Positions 23,259-32,848 of a stretch of DNA of 64,000 bases are shown piece by piece (the first letter of the stretch is position 1; every line of letters begins with the position of its first letter). Below the pieces are notes generated by a model that saw only the letters and a program-made list of their open reading frames with translations, was not told where the DNA came from and did no database searches. A program made the position numbers and the translations under genes. Location: assembly GCA_965112735.1 (NCBI GenBank), contig OZ218958.1:2294001-2358000 (forward strand), read 5' to 3'. Source of the DNA: Phaeosaccion multiseriatum. Lineage: Eukaryota > Ochrophyta, other classes.

Positions 23259-25686
23259 TGTGTGTGTGCGTGTGTGTGTGTGTGTGTGTGTATGTGTGTG
23301 AGTGAGAGAGAGAGATCTTCCCCTACACACCGCCTCGTTCCATACTCACCCACCCACCACTCCCCCCCACCTCCCTCCGTCCGTCCCTCCCTCCCTCCCT
23401 CCCTCCCTCCCTCCCTCCCTCCCTCCCTCCCTCCCTCCCTCCCTCCCTCCCTCCCTCCCTCCCTCCCTCCCTCCCTCCCTCCCTCCCTCCCTCCCTCCCT
23501 CCCTCCCTCCCTCCCTCCCTCCCTCTGTATCACCAACTCCCTCAGGCGGCGTTTAAGATGGTCCGTGAGGCTCACCTCCCCAGCGGCAAGCACGTACCAC
23601 TCCGCCCCCCCCCCATCTCCATGTTCAGCGAACAGCCCTTCGAGGACCCTTCGGAGACTTGCAGAAACGCTCCTGAGTACAAGCCCCTCACACTCGTCAA
23701 GGGAGAGGTCCGTCCCCCTCCTCCCCCCCTCCTCCTCCTCCTCCTCCTTCTCCTCCTCCTCCTCCTCCTCCTGCTCCTCCTCCTCCTCCTGCTCCTCCTC
23801 CTCCTCCTCCTCCTCCTGCTCCTCCTCCTCCTCCTCCTCCTCCTCCTCCTCCTCCTCCTCCTCCTCCTCCTCCTCCTCCTCCTCCTCCTCCTCCTCCTCC
23901 TCCTCCTCCTCCTCCTCCTCCTCCTCCTCCTCCTCCTCCTCCTCCTCCTCCTCCTCCTCCTCCTCCTCCTCCTCCTCCTCCTCCTCCTCCTCCTCCTCCT
24001 CCTCCTCCTCCTCCTCCTCCTCCTCCTCCTCCTCCTCCTCCTCCTCCTCCTCCTCCTCCTCCTCCTCCTCCTCCTCCTCCTCCTCCTCCTCCTCCTCCTC
24101 CTCCTCCTCCTCCTCCTCCTCCTCCTCCTCCTCCTCCTCCTCCTCCTCCTCCTCCTCCTCCTCCTCCTCCTCCTCCTCCTCCTCCTCCTCCTCCTCCTCC
24201 TCCTCCTCCTCCTCCTCCTCCTCCTCCTCCTCCTCCTCCTCCTCCTCCTCCTCCTCCTCCTCCTCCTCCTCCTCCTCCTCCTCCTCCTCCTCCTCCTCCT
24301 CCTCCTCCTCCTCCTCCTCCTCCTCCTCCTCCTCCTCCTCCTCCTCCTCCTCCTCCTCCTCCTCCTCCTCCTCCTCCTCCTCCTCCTCCTCCTCCTCCTC
24401 CTCCTCCTCCTCCTCCTCCTCCTCCTCCTCCTCCTCCTCCTCCTCCTCCTCCTCCTCCTCCTCCTCCTCCTCCTCCTCCTCCTCCTCCTCCTCCTCCTCC
24501 TCCTCCTCCTCCTCCTCCTCCTCCTCCTCCTCCTCCTCCTCCTCCTCCTCCTCCTCCTCCTCCTCCTCCTCCTCCTCCTCCTCCTCCTCCTCCTCCTCCT
24601 CCTCCTCCTCCTCCTCCTCCTCCTCCTCCTCCTCCTCCTCCTCCTCCTCCTCCTCCTCCTCCTCCTCCTCCTCCTCCTCCTCCTCCTCCTCCTCCTCCTC
24701 CTCCTCCTCCTCCTCCTCCTCCTCCTCCTCCTCCTCCTCCTCCTCCTCCTCCTCCTCCTCCTCCTCCTCCTCCTCCTCCTCCTCCTCCTCCTCCTCCTCC
24801 TCCTCCTCCTCCTCCTCCTCCTCCTCCTCCTCCTCCTCCTCCTCCTCCTCCTCCTCCTCCTCCTCCTCCTCCTCCTCCTCCTCCTCCTCCTCCTCCTCCT
24901 CCTCCTCCTCCTCCTCCTCCTCCTCCTCCTCCTCCTCCTCCTCCTCCTCCTCCTCCTCCTCCTCCTCCTCCTCCTCCTCCTCCTCCTCCTCCTCCTCCTC
25001 CTCCTCCTCCTCCTCCTCCTCCTCCTCCTCCTCCTCCTCCTCCTCCTCCTCCTCCTCCTCCTCCTCCTCCTCCTCCTCCTCCTCCTCCTCCTCCTCCTCC
25101 TCCTCCTCCTCCTCCTCCTCCTCCTCCTCCTCCTCCTCCTCCTCCTCCTCCTCCTCCTCCTCCTCCTCCTCCTCCTCCTCCTCCTCCTCCTCCTCCTCCT
25201 CCTCCTCCTCCTCCTCCTCCTCCTCCTCCTCCTCCTCCTCCTCCTCCTCCTCCTCCTCCTCCTCCTCCTCCTCCTCCTCCTCCTCCTCCTCCTCCTCCTC
25301 CTCCTCCTCCTCCTCCTCCTCCTCCTCCTCCTCCTCCTCCTCCTCCTCCTCCTCCTCCTCCTCCTCCTCCTCCTCCTCCTCCTCCTCCTCCTCCTCCTCC
25401 TCCTCCTCCTCCTCCATCACCTCCCACCGCCTTCCCCTTCCCCCCTGTGGCGACGTGTCGCTAACGCCGCGCTCTCCTGTCCTCCCCTCCCCACATTCCC
25501 TTCCTATCTAACCACCCGAGACAGATTGGATTCCGTACTTCCATCCACCGCGACGCCCTCAAGCCGAAGAGCCACACGGTTCTGCACAGACCACACATCG
25601 CGCCTCTCTCTATGAAGGACAAGCAGGGCCCGCACTGGACCCGACCGGAGCCACCACCTGCTCCACCCGCTGTAACCGCCACATGA
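11449..25686 (+). CDS. CFAP92-like (KIAA1257/DUF4550-type) large protein
   Basis: Twenty exons, phases all closing, about 1,616 aa: 11449-12798, 13383-13820, 14630-15182, 15496-15890, 16407-16457, 16850-17047, 17418-17473, 17863-17956, 18476-18583, 19215-19278, 19690-19820, 20032-20202, 20345-20488, 20668-20837, 21267-21363, 21572-21730, 22018-22260, 23103-23207, 23546-23707, 25525-25686. The N-terminus is Lys/Glu-rich, followed by Ala/Gly-rich linkers. Blocks resembling my recollection of CFAP92/KIAA1257 are [62 protein letters not shown] and [10 protein letters not shown] near the end. The family is linked to cilia by expression; its biochemical role is unknown. Exon 3 encodes a poly-Gly tract from (GGA)n, and exon 11 ends at a GC donor (CAG|GCAAGG). 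The gene model is strong; the family name is less certain. Confidence 0.65.
12970..13380 (+). repeat. (CCT)n, about 137 units, abutting a 3' splice site
   Basis: Perfect CCT array running directly into AG|GTGGTGGGC of CFAP92-like exon 2. It functions in effect as a giant polypyrimidine tract. Confidence 0.95.
13821..14530 (+). repeat. (GTGA)n expanding from a 5' splice site
   Basis: The donor GTGAGTGAG of CFAP92-like exon 2 continues into about 700 bp of GTGA/GTGG/GTTGA tetranucleotide repeat. (CAC)n and CCATCCACTGCCATC follow before the acceptor at 14629. Confidence 0.93.
14923..15050 (+). repeat. (GGA)n encoding a poly-Gly tract in exon 3
   Basis: Uninterrupted GGA array inside CFAP92-like exon 3, read in frame as about 43 Gly residues. 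It is flanked by Ser/Gly-rich and Glu-rich sequence. Confidence 0.85.
16458..16805 (+). repeat. (GT)n and TTTCTCTCTCCCTCTGTGTG tandem repeat in intron
   Basis: GTGTGTGCG tract after the donor at 16458, then about six copies of a unit of about 55 bp containing GCGCGTTTCTCTCTCCCTCTG. All of it lies within CFAP92-like intron 5. Confidence 0.85.
17957..18352 (+). repeat. (GTGA)n expanding from a 5' splice site
   Basis: Donor GTGAGTGAG of CFAP92-like exon 8 runs into about 390 bp of GTGA repeat with GGGA/ATGA/CTGA variants. Confidence 0.93.
18660..19020 (+). repeat. CTCATTGACT-type decamer repeat in intron
   Basis: Degenerate ten-base units (CTCATTGACT, CTCATTAACT, CTCACTGACT, TTCATTGACT) repeated about 35 times in CFAP92-like intron 9. 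It differs in composition from the other intron repeats, being AT-rich with no purine/pyrimidine strand bias. Confidence 0.85.
19460..19685 (+). repeat. (CCT)n abutting a 3' splice site
   Basis: About 75 CCT units ending at CCGCAG|AC, the acceptor of CFAP92-like exon 11. Confidence 0.95.
20838..21266 (+). other. Self-complementary intron (hairpin-forming)
   Basis: The 5' part (about 20850-20995) holds repeated GGGGATGGCAATGGATGG. The 3' part (about 21100-21245) holds repeated CCCCATCCACTGCCATCTT. The arms are complementary over many windows and could pair end to end, bringing donor 20838 close to acceptor 21266. Confidence 0.75.
22262..22945 (+). repeat. Minisatellite of GGTCAGGCAGGTGTATG units in intron
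   Basis: About 40 head-to-tail units of two lengths: 15-16 bp (GTCAGGGAGGTGTATGG) and 25-26 bp with an added GTCAAAGG. They start at the donor GTGCGTGG of CFAP92-like exon 17. It is not CRISPR-like: there are no unique spacers and the genome is eukaryotic. Confidence 0.93.
23214..23528 (+). repeat. (GT)n then (CCCT)n in intron 18
   Basis: A (GTGT)n tract after the donor is followed by about 145 bp of perfect CCCT at 23380-23524, then TGTATCACCAAC and the acceptor CTCAG|GCGGCG of exon 19. Confidence 0.93.
23717..25414 (+). repeat. Giant (CCT)n array, about 1.7 kb
   Basis: About 565 CCT units filling the last intron of the CFAP92-like gene. A few interruptions (TTC, TGC) occur only in the first 100 bp; from about 23820 to 25413 it is uninterrupted. 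The strand is all-pyrimidine in gene sense, so H-DNA/triplex formation is possible. Confidence 0.95.
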
Positions 25687-25699
25687 ATGGTTGATTCAT

Positions 25700-25840
25700 A
25701 TGGAGGAAGACCACTGGAGGGAACAGATGGACAGACCGACAGACGGATAGACTGACAGATGGACAGACTGACAGACAGACAGACAGACTGGTAGATGGAC
25801 AGACTGACAGATGGATAGACTGACAGATGGACACGCGGGC
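25700..25840. repeat. GACAGACAGATGGACAGACT tetranucleotide tract
   Basis: Degenerate (GACA/GATG)n repeat just downstream of the CFAP92-like stop codon, followed by a (GTGT)n/(GTGC)n run to about 25920. No gene is seen in 25687-26070. Confidence 0.8.
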
Positions 25841-26073
25841 GAGGTTGTGTGTGTGCTTGTGTTTGGGTATGTGTGTGTGTGGGTGGGTGTGGGTGGTGCG
25901 TGCGCGCGCGTGCGTGCAGGTATAGCTAGGAGAAGCAACGGGGGCGACGAAGCCTTTGCTTTCTTTCTTTCTCCGCTTGCTTGCTTCTTGCTGCGGCTTT
26001 GCTTCGAGCTGCAGGAGTATTCGCTAGAGTGAGACGGAGAAGAGAGGAGGAGGAAGAGGGAAAAGAGTCAGGG

Positions 26074-26962
26074 TTTCGGCTCCCCGCAGGGCTTCTCTGC
26101 CCCCCCGATAAGCAGAAGCCTTACTAGTAGGCGGCCTGGCTGCGGCCGAGCGAAGCAAAGCAAGAAGCCCGGGGCTGGCCTGCGGCCAGAAGCCTGCATA
26201 GTCTCTCCCCCCCCCCCCCTGAGCCCCACTGAGAAGCCTGAAGCCCAGACCGCTGGCCTGCGGCGCAGAAGCCCGGAGCCCGAGAAGCCCTGCGGGGGCC
26301 GACGATATCTGGGGTGGAAAAACTTTATTGACTTAATAGGAATCACCTAAGAAACTGAAAGTGTGATTGTTTTTTTTGTGCCTGGCTGTATCTCTGTGTT
26401 CGGCCCCATGCCAGGTTTCTCTGGCTCCGGGGTTTCGAGAAGCCAGAGGGACTGACAAATGGCGAGTGCAGGATGTGGAAAGACTCGGCGGAGGAGGAGG
26501 ATGAGGTCGGACCCTGACAAGGTTCTACTGCTGCTGCTGCTGCTGCTGCTTCTGCTTTTTTGCTTTGCTGCCCATGCTTTCCAAAGTGCGGCAGGGGCAC
26601 TGAAAAATATGTCAGCAACGGTTTGGCCGTAGATGGCACTTAACGCCACACGGGGCGATCAGCAGGAGTCGGCTCCAGGCGAGGTTTCTCGGGCTTTAGG
26701 CTTCTGGGCCGTAGCCCCCTCCAGGCTTCGGGCTTCTGGCCGCAGGCCAGCGCAGGCCTCTGGCCGCAGGCCAGTGGTCAGTCGAGGTCAGGCTTCAGGC
26801 TTCTCCGGCTGGGAGAAAAATGGGGGACTTGGCAGGCTTCTCGCTACTTTCTGCAGGCTTCTGGCCGCAGGCCAGCCGCAGGCTTCTTACTTTCGGCCGC
26901 AGCCAGGCCGCCGCAGGCTTCTGCTTTATCGGGGGCCCGAGAAACCTCGCCTGGAGCCGAAT
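26074..26962. mobile_element. Foldback inverted-repeat element
   Basis: The left arm (26074 to about 26300) and right arm (about 26668-26962, reverse-complemented) match imperfectly over about 230 bp. Both contain TTCGGCTCC, then CCCCCGATAA-GCAGAAGCC, GGCGGCCTGGCTGCGGCCGA, GGCTGGCCTGCGGCCAGAAG and GAGAAGCCTGAAGCC. A spacer of about 370 bp separates them. Internal copies of CTGGCCGCAGGCCAG make secondary hairpins. No transposase and no clear target-site duplication were found. CACTTAA near 26632 resembles the end of the TTAA element at 32342. Confidence 0.7.
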
Positions 26963-27249
26963 CCTAGCTGGCGGGGGGGGCGATTACTCTTACCCCCACA
27001 GAAGGGATAGAAGGCTCGACGTTGGAAAGAATAATTTTAATTTTTTGAAAAAATAAGGGCCGAGGGATGACGAAAAAACTCACACACCAAGAGGCATAGA
27101 AACAGTAAAAAGAGGGGTAAGGGGAACGCTCCGGGAGGGTGAAGGAACACTCCCAAGAGCGGGGCACCCAGCTGCTGCTGCAGAGTGGAGCAATGGGTTT
27201 GCAAGCCCATCCACAAACCAACGATCAACCAACAAGCGTCGTGCCAATC

Positions 27250-30200
27250 ATGGTGCTGTTTCAACAACCACAAGCCAAGATGCTGCTGCTCGCACTGCAG
27301 CTGGCACTGCTGCTTCCCTTTCAAGCGGCAGCCGCTGCGGCATCAAGAAAGCACGATTTGACCTCGCTGAAGGCTGACATAGAAGCGGGAGGCTGCACGG
27401 TGAAGTTGATACCCGGAGGAAGGAGGGTTGTGCAGTTGCCGAATTTTTATGATCCCTCGAAGGGTCCGTCGTCTCACACGAGAGTGGAGTGGGTCGAGGT
27501 GGATGGGCAAGCAAGTGGCGGCACAAGAAGGAGATTGGCACCGGACTGCGACTACTCAGCGCTGTTTGACGTGACCTTCTCTCCGAGCCCAGCCCCGGCT
27601 GAGGACGTTAGGCGGGCAGTGGCCGCCACAGATGATGCTCTGTGCATGTGGGCTGATATCTTCGAGCCTGGAGAGAGTCCTATCCGCCTCTTGATCGACC
27701 CTGTGGCGGATCTGGACGAGCCTTTGACCTTGGCCATCACCCGCGTCGCGTTCCTAGCGTTTGGAGCGACATTCCCTGATGGGGAAACATTGGTGCTGGA
27801 CTTCGCCCCGGCGCAGCTTCGCTATTCCGACATGGTGAGCGACCAAGAGCTTCTTGATGCTGGAGGGGACGAGTATGATGGTGAGATCTCTTTCAACCGA
27901 GATTTTAACTGGCACTACGGAGACGGTGCGGATATCAATTTCGACGAGGTGAGGCAGTTACTCTTGCTTGCCTGTCAGGAGGATGCTGTGTGCCATGACT
28001 CGCTCCCTCAGAAACCCCAAGAAGTGACGTGTGGAGTTACGGGGCTCGAACAGCTACGATGGGAGAGAGTGGTCTGCTCTGCTGCTGACCCTGCTGACTC
28101 CACTACACCCCTCCCCCCCACGCGCACACCCACAGATCGACTTCACCACTGTGATGGCGCACGAAGTTGGACACGCGTTAGGCTTCCTTGCCCCTTTGAA
28201 CACATTCGAGAATACCCTAACCGGCGAAGTCCTGGCCTTATGGTCGGAGTTTTTTAATGATGCACAAGTGAGCCAAGGCTTAGTGAGACGGGAGAGAGAA
28301 AGAGGGAGGGAGGGAGGGAGGGAGGGGGGCAGAGGGAGAAAGCGAGAGAAATCATAACAGCCAGTGGCTGGGTCAATAGATGATAAGAGGAAGTGCTGGT
28401 GTGCTTAGTTCCTCTCGGTGGGACGGGCCTGGCTTGCTACTGCTACTGCTGATGGTGGTGGTGTTCGTGTGCAGATGGACGTACGCATTCTCACCGACGT
28501 TTACACCCAGCCATCCCGCCCCCTCCCTCTCTCGTTCACTCTCTCGCTGCCACAAGGGAAACATGGTCAATTACGCCGGCTCATTTTTCTCGCTTGCCAT
28601 GACCGACGGTAACGGAGGCCGACAACTCAATCCCGACAACTTCCCGACCTCCTTCGACCCCGCATCGAGTAACCTCATCTTCACAGCCGACAGGCTTTGC
28701 ATTTTGGACGCACCAAGTGAGTTCGTATCGTCTCAATCAGCCAGTCATAGCTAGCAACATGGACCTAGTCGTGGGGGGCGGCACGTCGCTTGGTATCACT
28801 CACGGTCTTGTGTTCCTCTCCCTCCCTGTCTCCCTTCCTCCCTCCGCAGCGGGTGCATGTGTGCCTGTATACAGTCCCAACCCATACGAGCCTGGCTCCT
28901 CCATGAGTCACTTCGACGAGTCCTTCTTCCCCTCAGGCACTATCAACAGCCTCATGACCCCGGGGGCCACGGACGCGGAGGTGGTGCGCTGTGTTGGTGC
29001 CCTTACACAGAGAGTCTTCGAGAAGCTCGGATACGTCCTGTCCACCGACTGCCGCTCCACCTGCGGCAACTTAATCACGGGGGAAATAGACCCCCTTGCC
29101 CCCGAGTGCGACGCTGCTCCGACGAATCCTCCGACTGCTGCACCGACTGCTGCACCGACTGCTCCTCCGACTCAGGTATGTGAAATGGCATGGCTGGTGC
29201 CCTCCTCCGCCTTGCTTGCTTCCTCTCCTCTCTCTTCTTGTTCTCGACTCTGACTGGTGCTTCATCACTCTCCCACCCTCGTCTGCACTCCCACGACCCT
29301 CCATCGTCGTTCTCAGACTCCCACGGCTCCTCCGACGGCTGCACCGACTGCGCCTCCAACTGCTGCACCGACTGCTCCTCCGACTCAGGTATGTGCAATG
29401 GCATGGCTGATGCCCTCCTCCGCCTTGCTTGCTTCCTCTCCTCTCTCTTCTTGTTCTCGACTCTGACTGGTGCTTCATCACTCTCCCACCCTCGTCTGCA
29501 CTCCCACGACCCTCCATCGTCGTTCTCAGGCTCCCACGGCTCCTCCGACGGCTGCACCGACTGCGCCTCCAACTGCTGCACCGACTGCTCCTCCGACTCA
29601 GGTATGTGAAATGGCATGGCTGATGCCCTCCTCCGCCTTGCTTGCTTCCTCTCCTCTCTCTTCTTGTTCTCGACTCTGACTGGTGCTTCATCACTCTCCC
29701 ACCCTCGTCTGCACTCCCACGACCCTCCATCGTCGTTCTCAGGCTCCCACGGCTCCTCCGACGGCTGCACCGACTGCGCCTCCAACGGCTGCACCGACTG
29801 CTCCTCCGACTCAGGTATGTGAAATGGCATGGCTGGTGCCCTCCTCCGCCTTGCTTGCTTCCTCTCCTCTCTCTTCTTGTTCTCGACTCTGACTGGTGCT
29901 TCACCACTCCCCCACCCTCGTCTGCACTCCCACGACCCTCCATCGTCGTTCTCAGGCTCCCACGGCTCCTCCGACGTCTGCAACGACGGCGCCTCCAACG
30001 GCTGCACCGACTGCTCCTCCGACTCAGGTATGTGAAATGGCATGGCTGATGCCCTCCTCTGCCTTGCTCGCTTCCTCTCCTCTTGTGTCTCGACTCTGAC
30101 TGGTGCTTCATCACTCTCCCACCCTCGTCTGCACTCCCACGACCCTCCATCGTCGTTCTCAGGCTCCCACGGCTCCTCCGACGGCTGCAACGACGGCGCC

Positions 30201-31300
30201 TCCAACGGCTGCACCGACTGCTCCTCCGACTCAGGTATGTGAAATGGCATGGCTGGTGCCCTCCTCCGCCTTGCTTGCTTCCTCTCCTCTCTCTTCTTGT
30301 TCTCGACTGTGACTGGTGCTTCATCACTCTCCCACCCTCGTCTGCACTCCCACGACCCTCCATCGTCGTTCTCAGGCTCCCACGGCTCCTCCGACGGCTG
30401 CACCGACTACACCTCGAACTGCTGCACCGACTGCTCCTCCCACTCAGGTATGTGGCATGGCATGACCGGTACCTCCCTTTCCTTCGCCTCGCTTTCTCCC
30501 CTCCTGATGCTCACATCCCTGCTTTCCCATCCTCTGCCCTGCCCTCCCCTCCTGCCGTTCCTGCACCGTCTCATCTTTCTCAGCCGCCAGTAGCCACCGC
30601 GCCTCCGACCCTCGCACCATCGACCGCCGCCCCCACGACGCCTCCCACCATGCCTCTCACCTCTCCCCCTGTGACAGTCTCGGATGACGTTGACTGCACG
30701 CAGCTGAACTGGAACGGAGAGTGTGGCGCCTACACCGACGCTGCCTCATGCAACTGCTGGACTCTGTCGGACTTCGCGTGCGTGTGGTCTGACGACATCT
30801 GCGCCACTGGCAGCGATGACAGCATCAGCCCCACCCCCACGCCTCCTCCCGTCGCCACCACCCCCCCGACAACTCCCCCCAGTGAGGTGGACTGTCCCTC
30901 GCTTGGATGGGAAGGTAGCTGCGGCGCCTTCACTGACGCTGCCTCGTGCAACTGCTGGACTCCGTCGGACTTCGCGTGCGTGTGGTCCGACGACAGCTGC
31001 AGCCGAGACTGTACCTCGCTTGGGTGGGAAGGTAGCTGCGGCGCCTTCACTGACGCTGAGACGTGCAACTGCTGGACTCTGTCGGACTTCGCGTGCTCGT
31101 GGAGCAATGGCAGCTGCAGCAGTGGTAGTGGTGACAGCATCAACCCCAGCCCCACCCCCCCCCCGGTGACTGCCGTGGACTGCACGCAGCTGGGCTGGGG
31201 CGGCGCATGCGTTGGATACACCGACGAGGCCTCGTGCGAGTGCTGGGCTCTGTCGGACTTCGCGTGCGCGTGGAGCAGCGCCGAGCAGCGGTGCGGCTGA
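27250..31300 (+). CDS. Secreted leishmanolysin-like zinc metalloprotease with Thr/Pro linker and Cys-rich modules
   Basis: Eleven exons with consistent phases: 27250-27948, 28136-28267, 28557-28716, 28850-29175, six 72-bp exons (29317, 29530, 29743, 29956, 30163 and 30376 starts) and 30584-31300 (TGA), about 820 aa. In-frame ATGs at 27192 and 27280 are alternative starts. A signal peptide (LLLALQLALLLPF) leads. The metzincin zinc motif HEVGHALGF is in exon 2. A downstream His (SSMSHFDE) and LMTPG in exon 4 fit the distant third ligand and Met-turn of M8 leishmanolysin-type proteases. A linker of TAPPTAAPTAPP repeats and four Cys-rich modules of 35-40 residues complete it; the module function is unknown. 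It is likely a secreted protease. Confidence 0.8.
29176..30447 (+). repeat. Six tandem exon+intron duplications (about 213 bp)
   Basis: The unit is an intron of about 141 bp (GTATGTGAAATGGCATGGCT ... CGTTCTCAG) plus a 72-bp exon encoding 24 residues of Thr/Ala/Pro ending PPTQ. Exons: 29317-29388, 29530-29601, 29743-29814, 29956-30027, 30163-30234, 30376-30447. Copies are about 95% identical in intron and exon alike; copy 5's unit is 6 bp shorter. All exons are phase 0-0, so each duplication adds 24 residues without a frameshift. Confidence 0.95.
30684..31300 (+). other. Four tandem Cys-rich modules
   Basis: The pattern is DC-x2-L-x-W-x-G-x-C-x2-[YF]-TD-x3-C-x-CW-x-LSDFAC-x-WS, with a further Cys in most copies. 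Starts are near 30690, 30891, 31006 and 31179. The first two and last are separated by Pro/Thr linkers, while modules 2 and 3 are nearly adjacent. I do not recognise a named domain; extracellular binding is inferred from the Cys/Trp density. Confidence 0.8.
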
Positions 31301-31414
31301 TGCCCCGTTGGGTAGGGCAGCAAGACAAGCAAAGGCGCACAGGCGGCGGGGCTTAATAGCTTTGCTCCGCTCGGCAGTACCCTTTGGTCGTCCGGCACCC
31401 TTCAGGCTGAATGT

Positions 31415-31880
31415 GTGTGTGGGCTACAAGGGGGATGATGAAGATGAAGGGGAGGAGAAGGGGGCAGGAAAGGGCAAGAAGGAGATGAAGCGTGTAGAGC
31501 TGAAGTATGATGGCGTGGACTTCACCGAGGAGGGCTTTGAGGCTGTGGTGCAGTTCGTGACGACGGGCAGTGTGGAGGAGCTGCTGACGAGAAGGCCCGG
31601 AGGGGGGGGCACGGAGGGGGGCGCGAGCAGCAACAGCAGCGGTAGGCGAGGAGACGGGGGGAAAGCTGAAGGTAAGGGCAGGGGAGGGAAGAAGAGGAAG
31701 CGTGTGAAGCTGTTCGACGACGTTCGAGCCAAGCAGGCTCTGCAGGCCGCGGAGTTCTTCTGCTTGGAGGGCATGTCGAGGGAGGTGAAGACACTGATGG
31801 GAGAGTACGGCTTCGAGCTAGAGCAGAACGAGACTAAGAAGGAGGAGGATGAAGGGCCATCGCAGAAGAGAAGGGGCTGA
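31415..31880 (+). pseudogene. Truncated BTB-domain fragment (5'-deleted copy)
   Basis: Open frame ending at TGA 31878-31880 with ELKYDGVDFTEEGFEAVVQF, TTGSVEELL and AKQALQAAEFFCLEGMSRE, the C-terminal half of a BTB/POZ fold interrupted by a Gly/Ser/Lys-rich insert. It is about 90% identical to 34452-34933 but lacks the ankyrin part and has no good upstream ATG. It is probably a fragment left by segmental duplication. The 3' flank to about 32150 is duplicated too. Confidence 0.7.
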
Positions 31881-32341
31881 CCCCTGAGCACCACCACGCA
31901 GGACTTCAGCAGCTGCATGCATGAGTGAGCTCGCCTCGGTGGTGGGAGGAGGGAGAGGTAGAGTGAGCATCAAAGGCATGCGAGGAGACGAGAGATGCGT
32001 GGAGTGCGTAACGGTGTGCGGTGTGTGCGGTGTGCACCTTGGCGTCAGCGACGTATGCGTTAGGAGGGCCGTGGTGAGGAGCGCCACTTTTTTCCACCAC
32101 CCCTCGTCCGAACAAGTGTGAGAGGAGGCGTGCTCTTGATTGGGTCCCATTGATTGGGAGTACGATGTGGATCATGGATCACAACCATACCCGTCTCTGT
32201 GAATAATCGAGTAATAGCAACATGAGAAAAAGGGGGAGGTTAACCCGACAGATGGTGTGTGTGCTGCGCATGAACAGCGGTTTCATGGCGTACATGAGGA
32301 CATTTTTTTCCCCACGCTCTTCTTGTATATTACACCCTTAA

Positions 32342-32738
32342 GTGCCATCTATGGTTGTCTAAAAGTAATGGCTCACCGCCCCGGGGAACTTAGCCCCCGA
32401 GGTCGTATCCCTCCGATGCGAAGGTGTCGAGGGCCGACCTTCAGGAGTTGGTTCCTCAAAACACAAATGGCGACTCTGGTGTGCTTACACTTCCACGGGG
32501 GGCACGAACATCTGGACATGAGGGCTTATGCGAGGGCTGTTTGCGTTATTCGGCGGCGATTGGCCGTCGCGCTCCAGCGGGCCCGACACGAACGCTCGAT
32601 CCGACACAGAATCCTGGCTGGTATCAACTTTATTCCGATGGGGAGAATTGACGCATCGGAGGGATGATACGACTTCTTCGGGGGACTAAGTTTCGCCGGG
32701 GCGGTGAGCCATTACTTTTAGACAACCATAGATGGCAC
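32342..32738. mobile_element. 397-bp MITE with long TIRs flanked by TTAA
   Basis: Terminal inverted repeats of about 90 bp: the left end GTGCCATCTATGGTTGTCTA... and the right end ...CCATAGATGGCAC are perfectly complementary over the first 47 bp, then imperfectly to CCTCCGATGCG. TTAA flanks both sides (32338-32341 and 32739-32742). TTAA target duplication is typical of piggyBac-type transposition, so a non-autonomous piggyBac-like element is likely. No transposase is encoded. Confidence 0.85.
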
Positions 32739-32848
32739 TTAAGTTCTTACTATCCTGGGTAAAGGAGCTTCCCCGGTAAATACGCTGGGCTGCTGTTGTC
32801 CTTACGATAGACCCGCTTGGATAGGGGAAGGGAGCGCTCTCGAGGAAG

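Noticed and set aside
23072-25615. Very long ORFs of poly-Glu, poly-Ser, poly-Leu or poly-Gly on both strands
   Set aside because: They are the six readings of one (CCT)n intron array; the bordering splice sites join exons 19 and 20 of the CFAP92-like gene in phase.
29071-30403. Two overlapping 430-442-aa minus-strand ORFs with repeated units
   Set aside because: They are antisense shadows of the duplicated exon+intron units; the plus-strand exons have perfect splice sites and match the protease linker.
32349-32667. 136-aa ORF within 32257-32667
   Set aside because: It spans the TTAA-flanked MITE and its terminal inverted repeat; no protein similarity is recognised.
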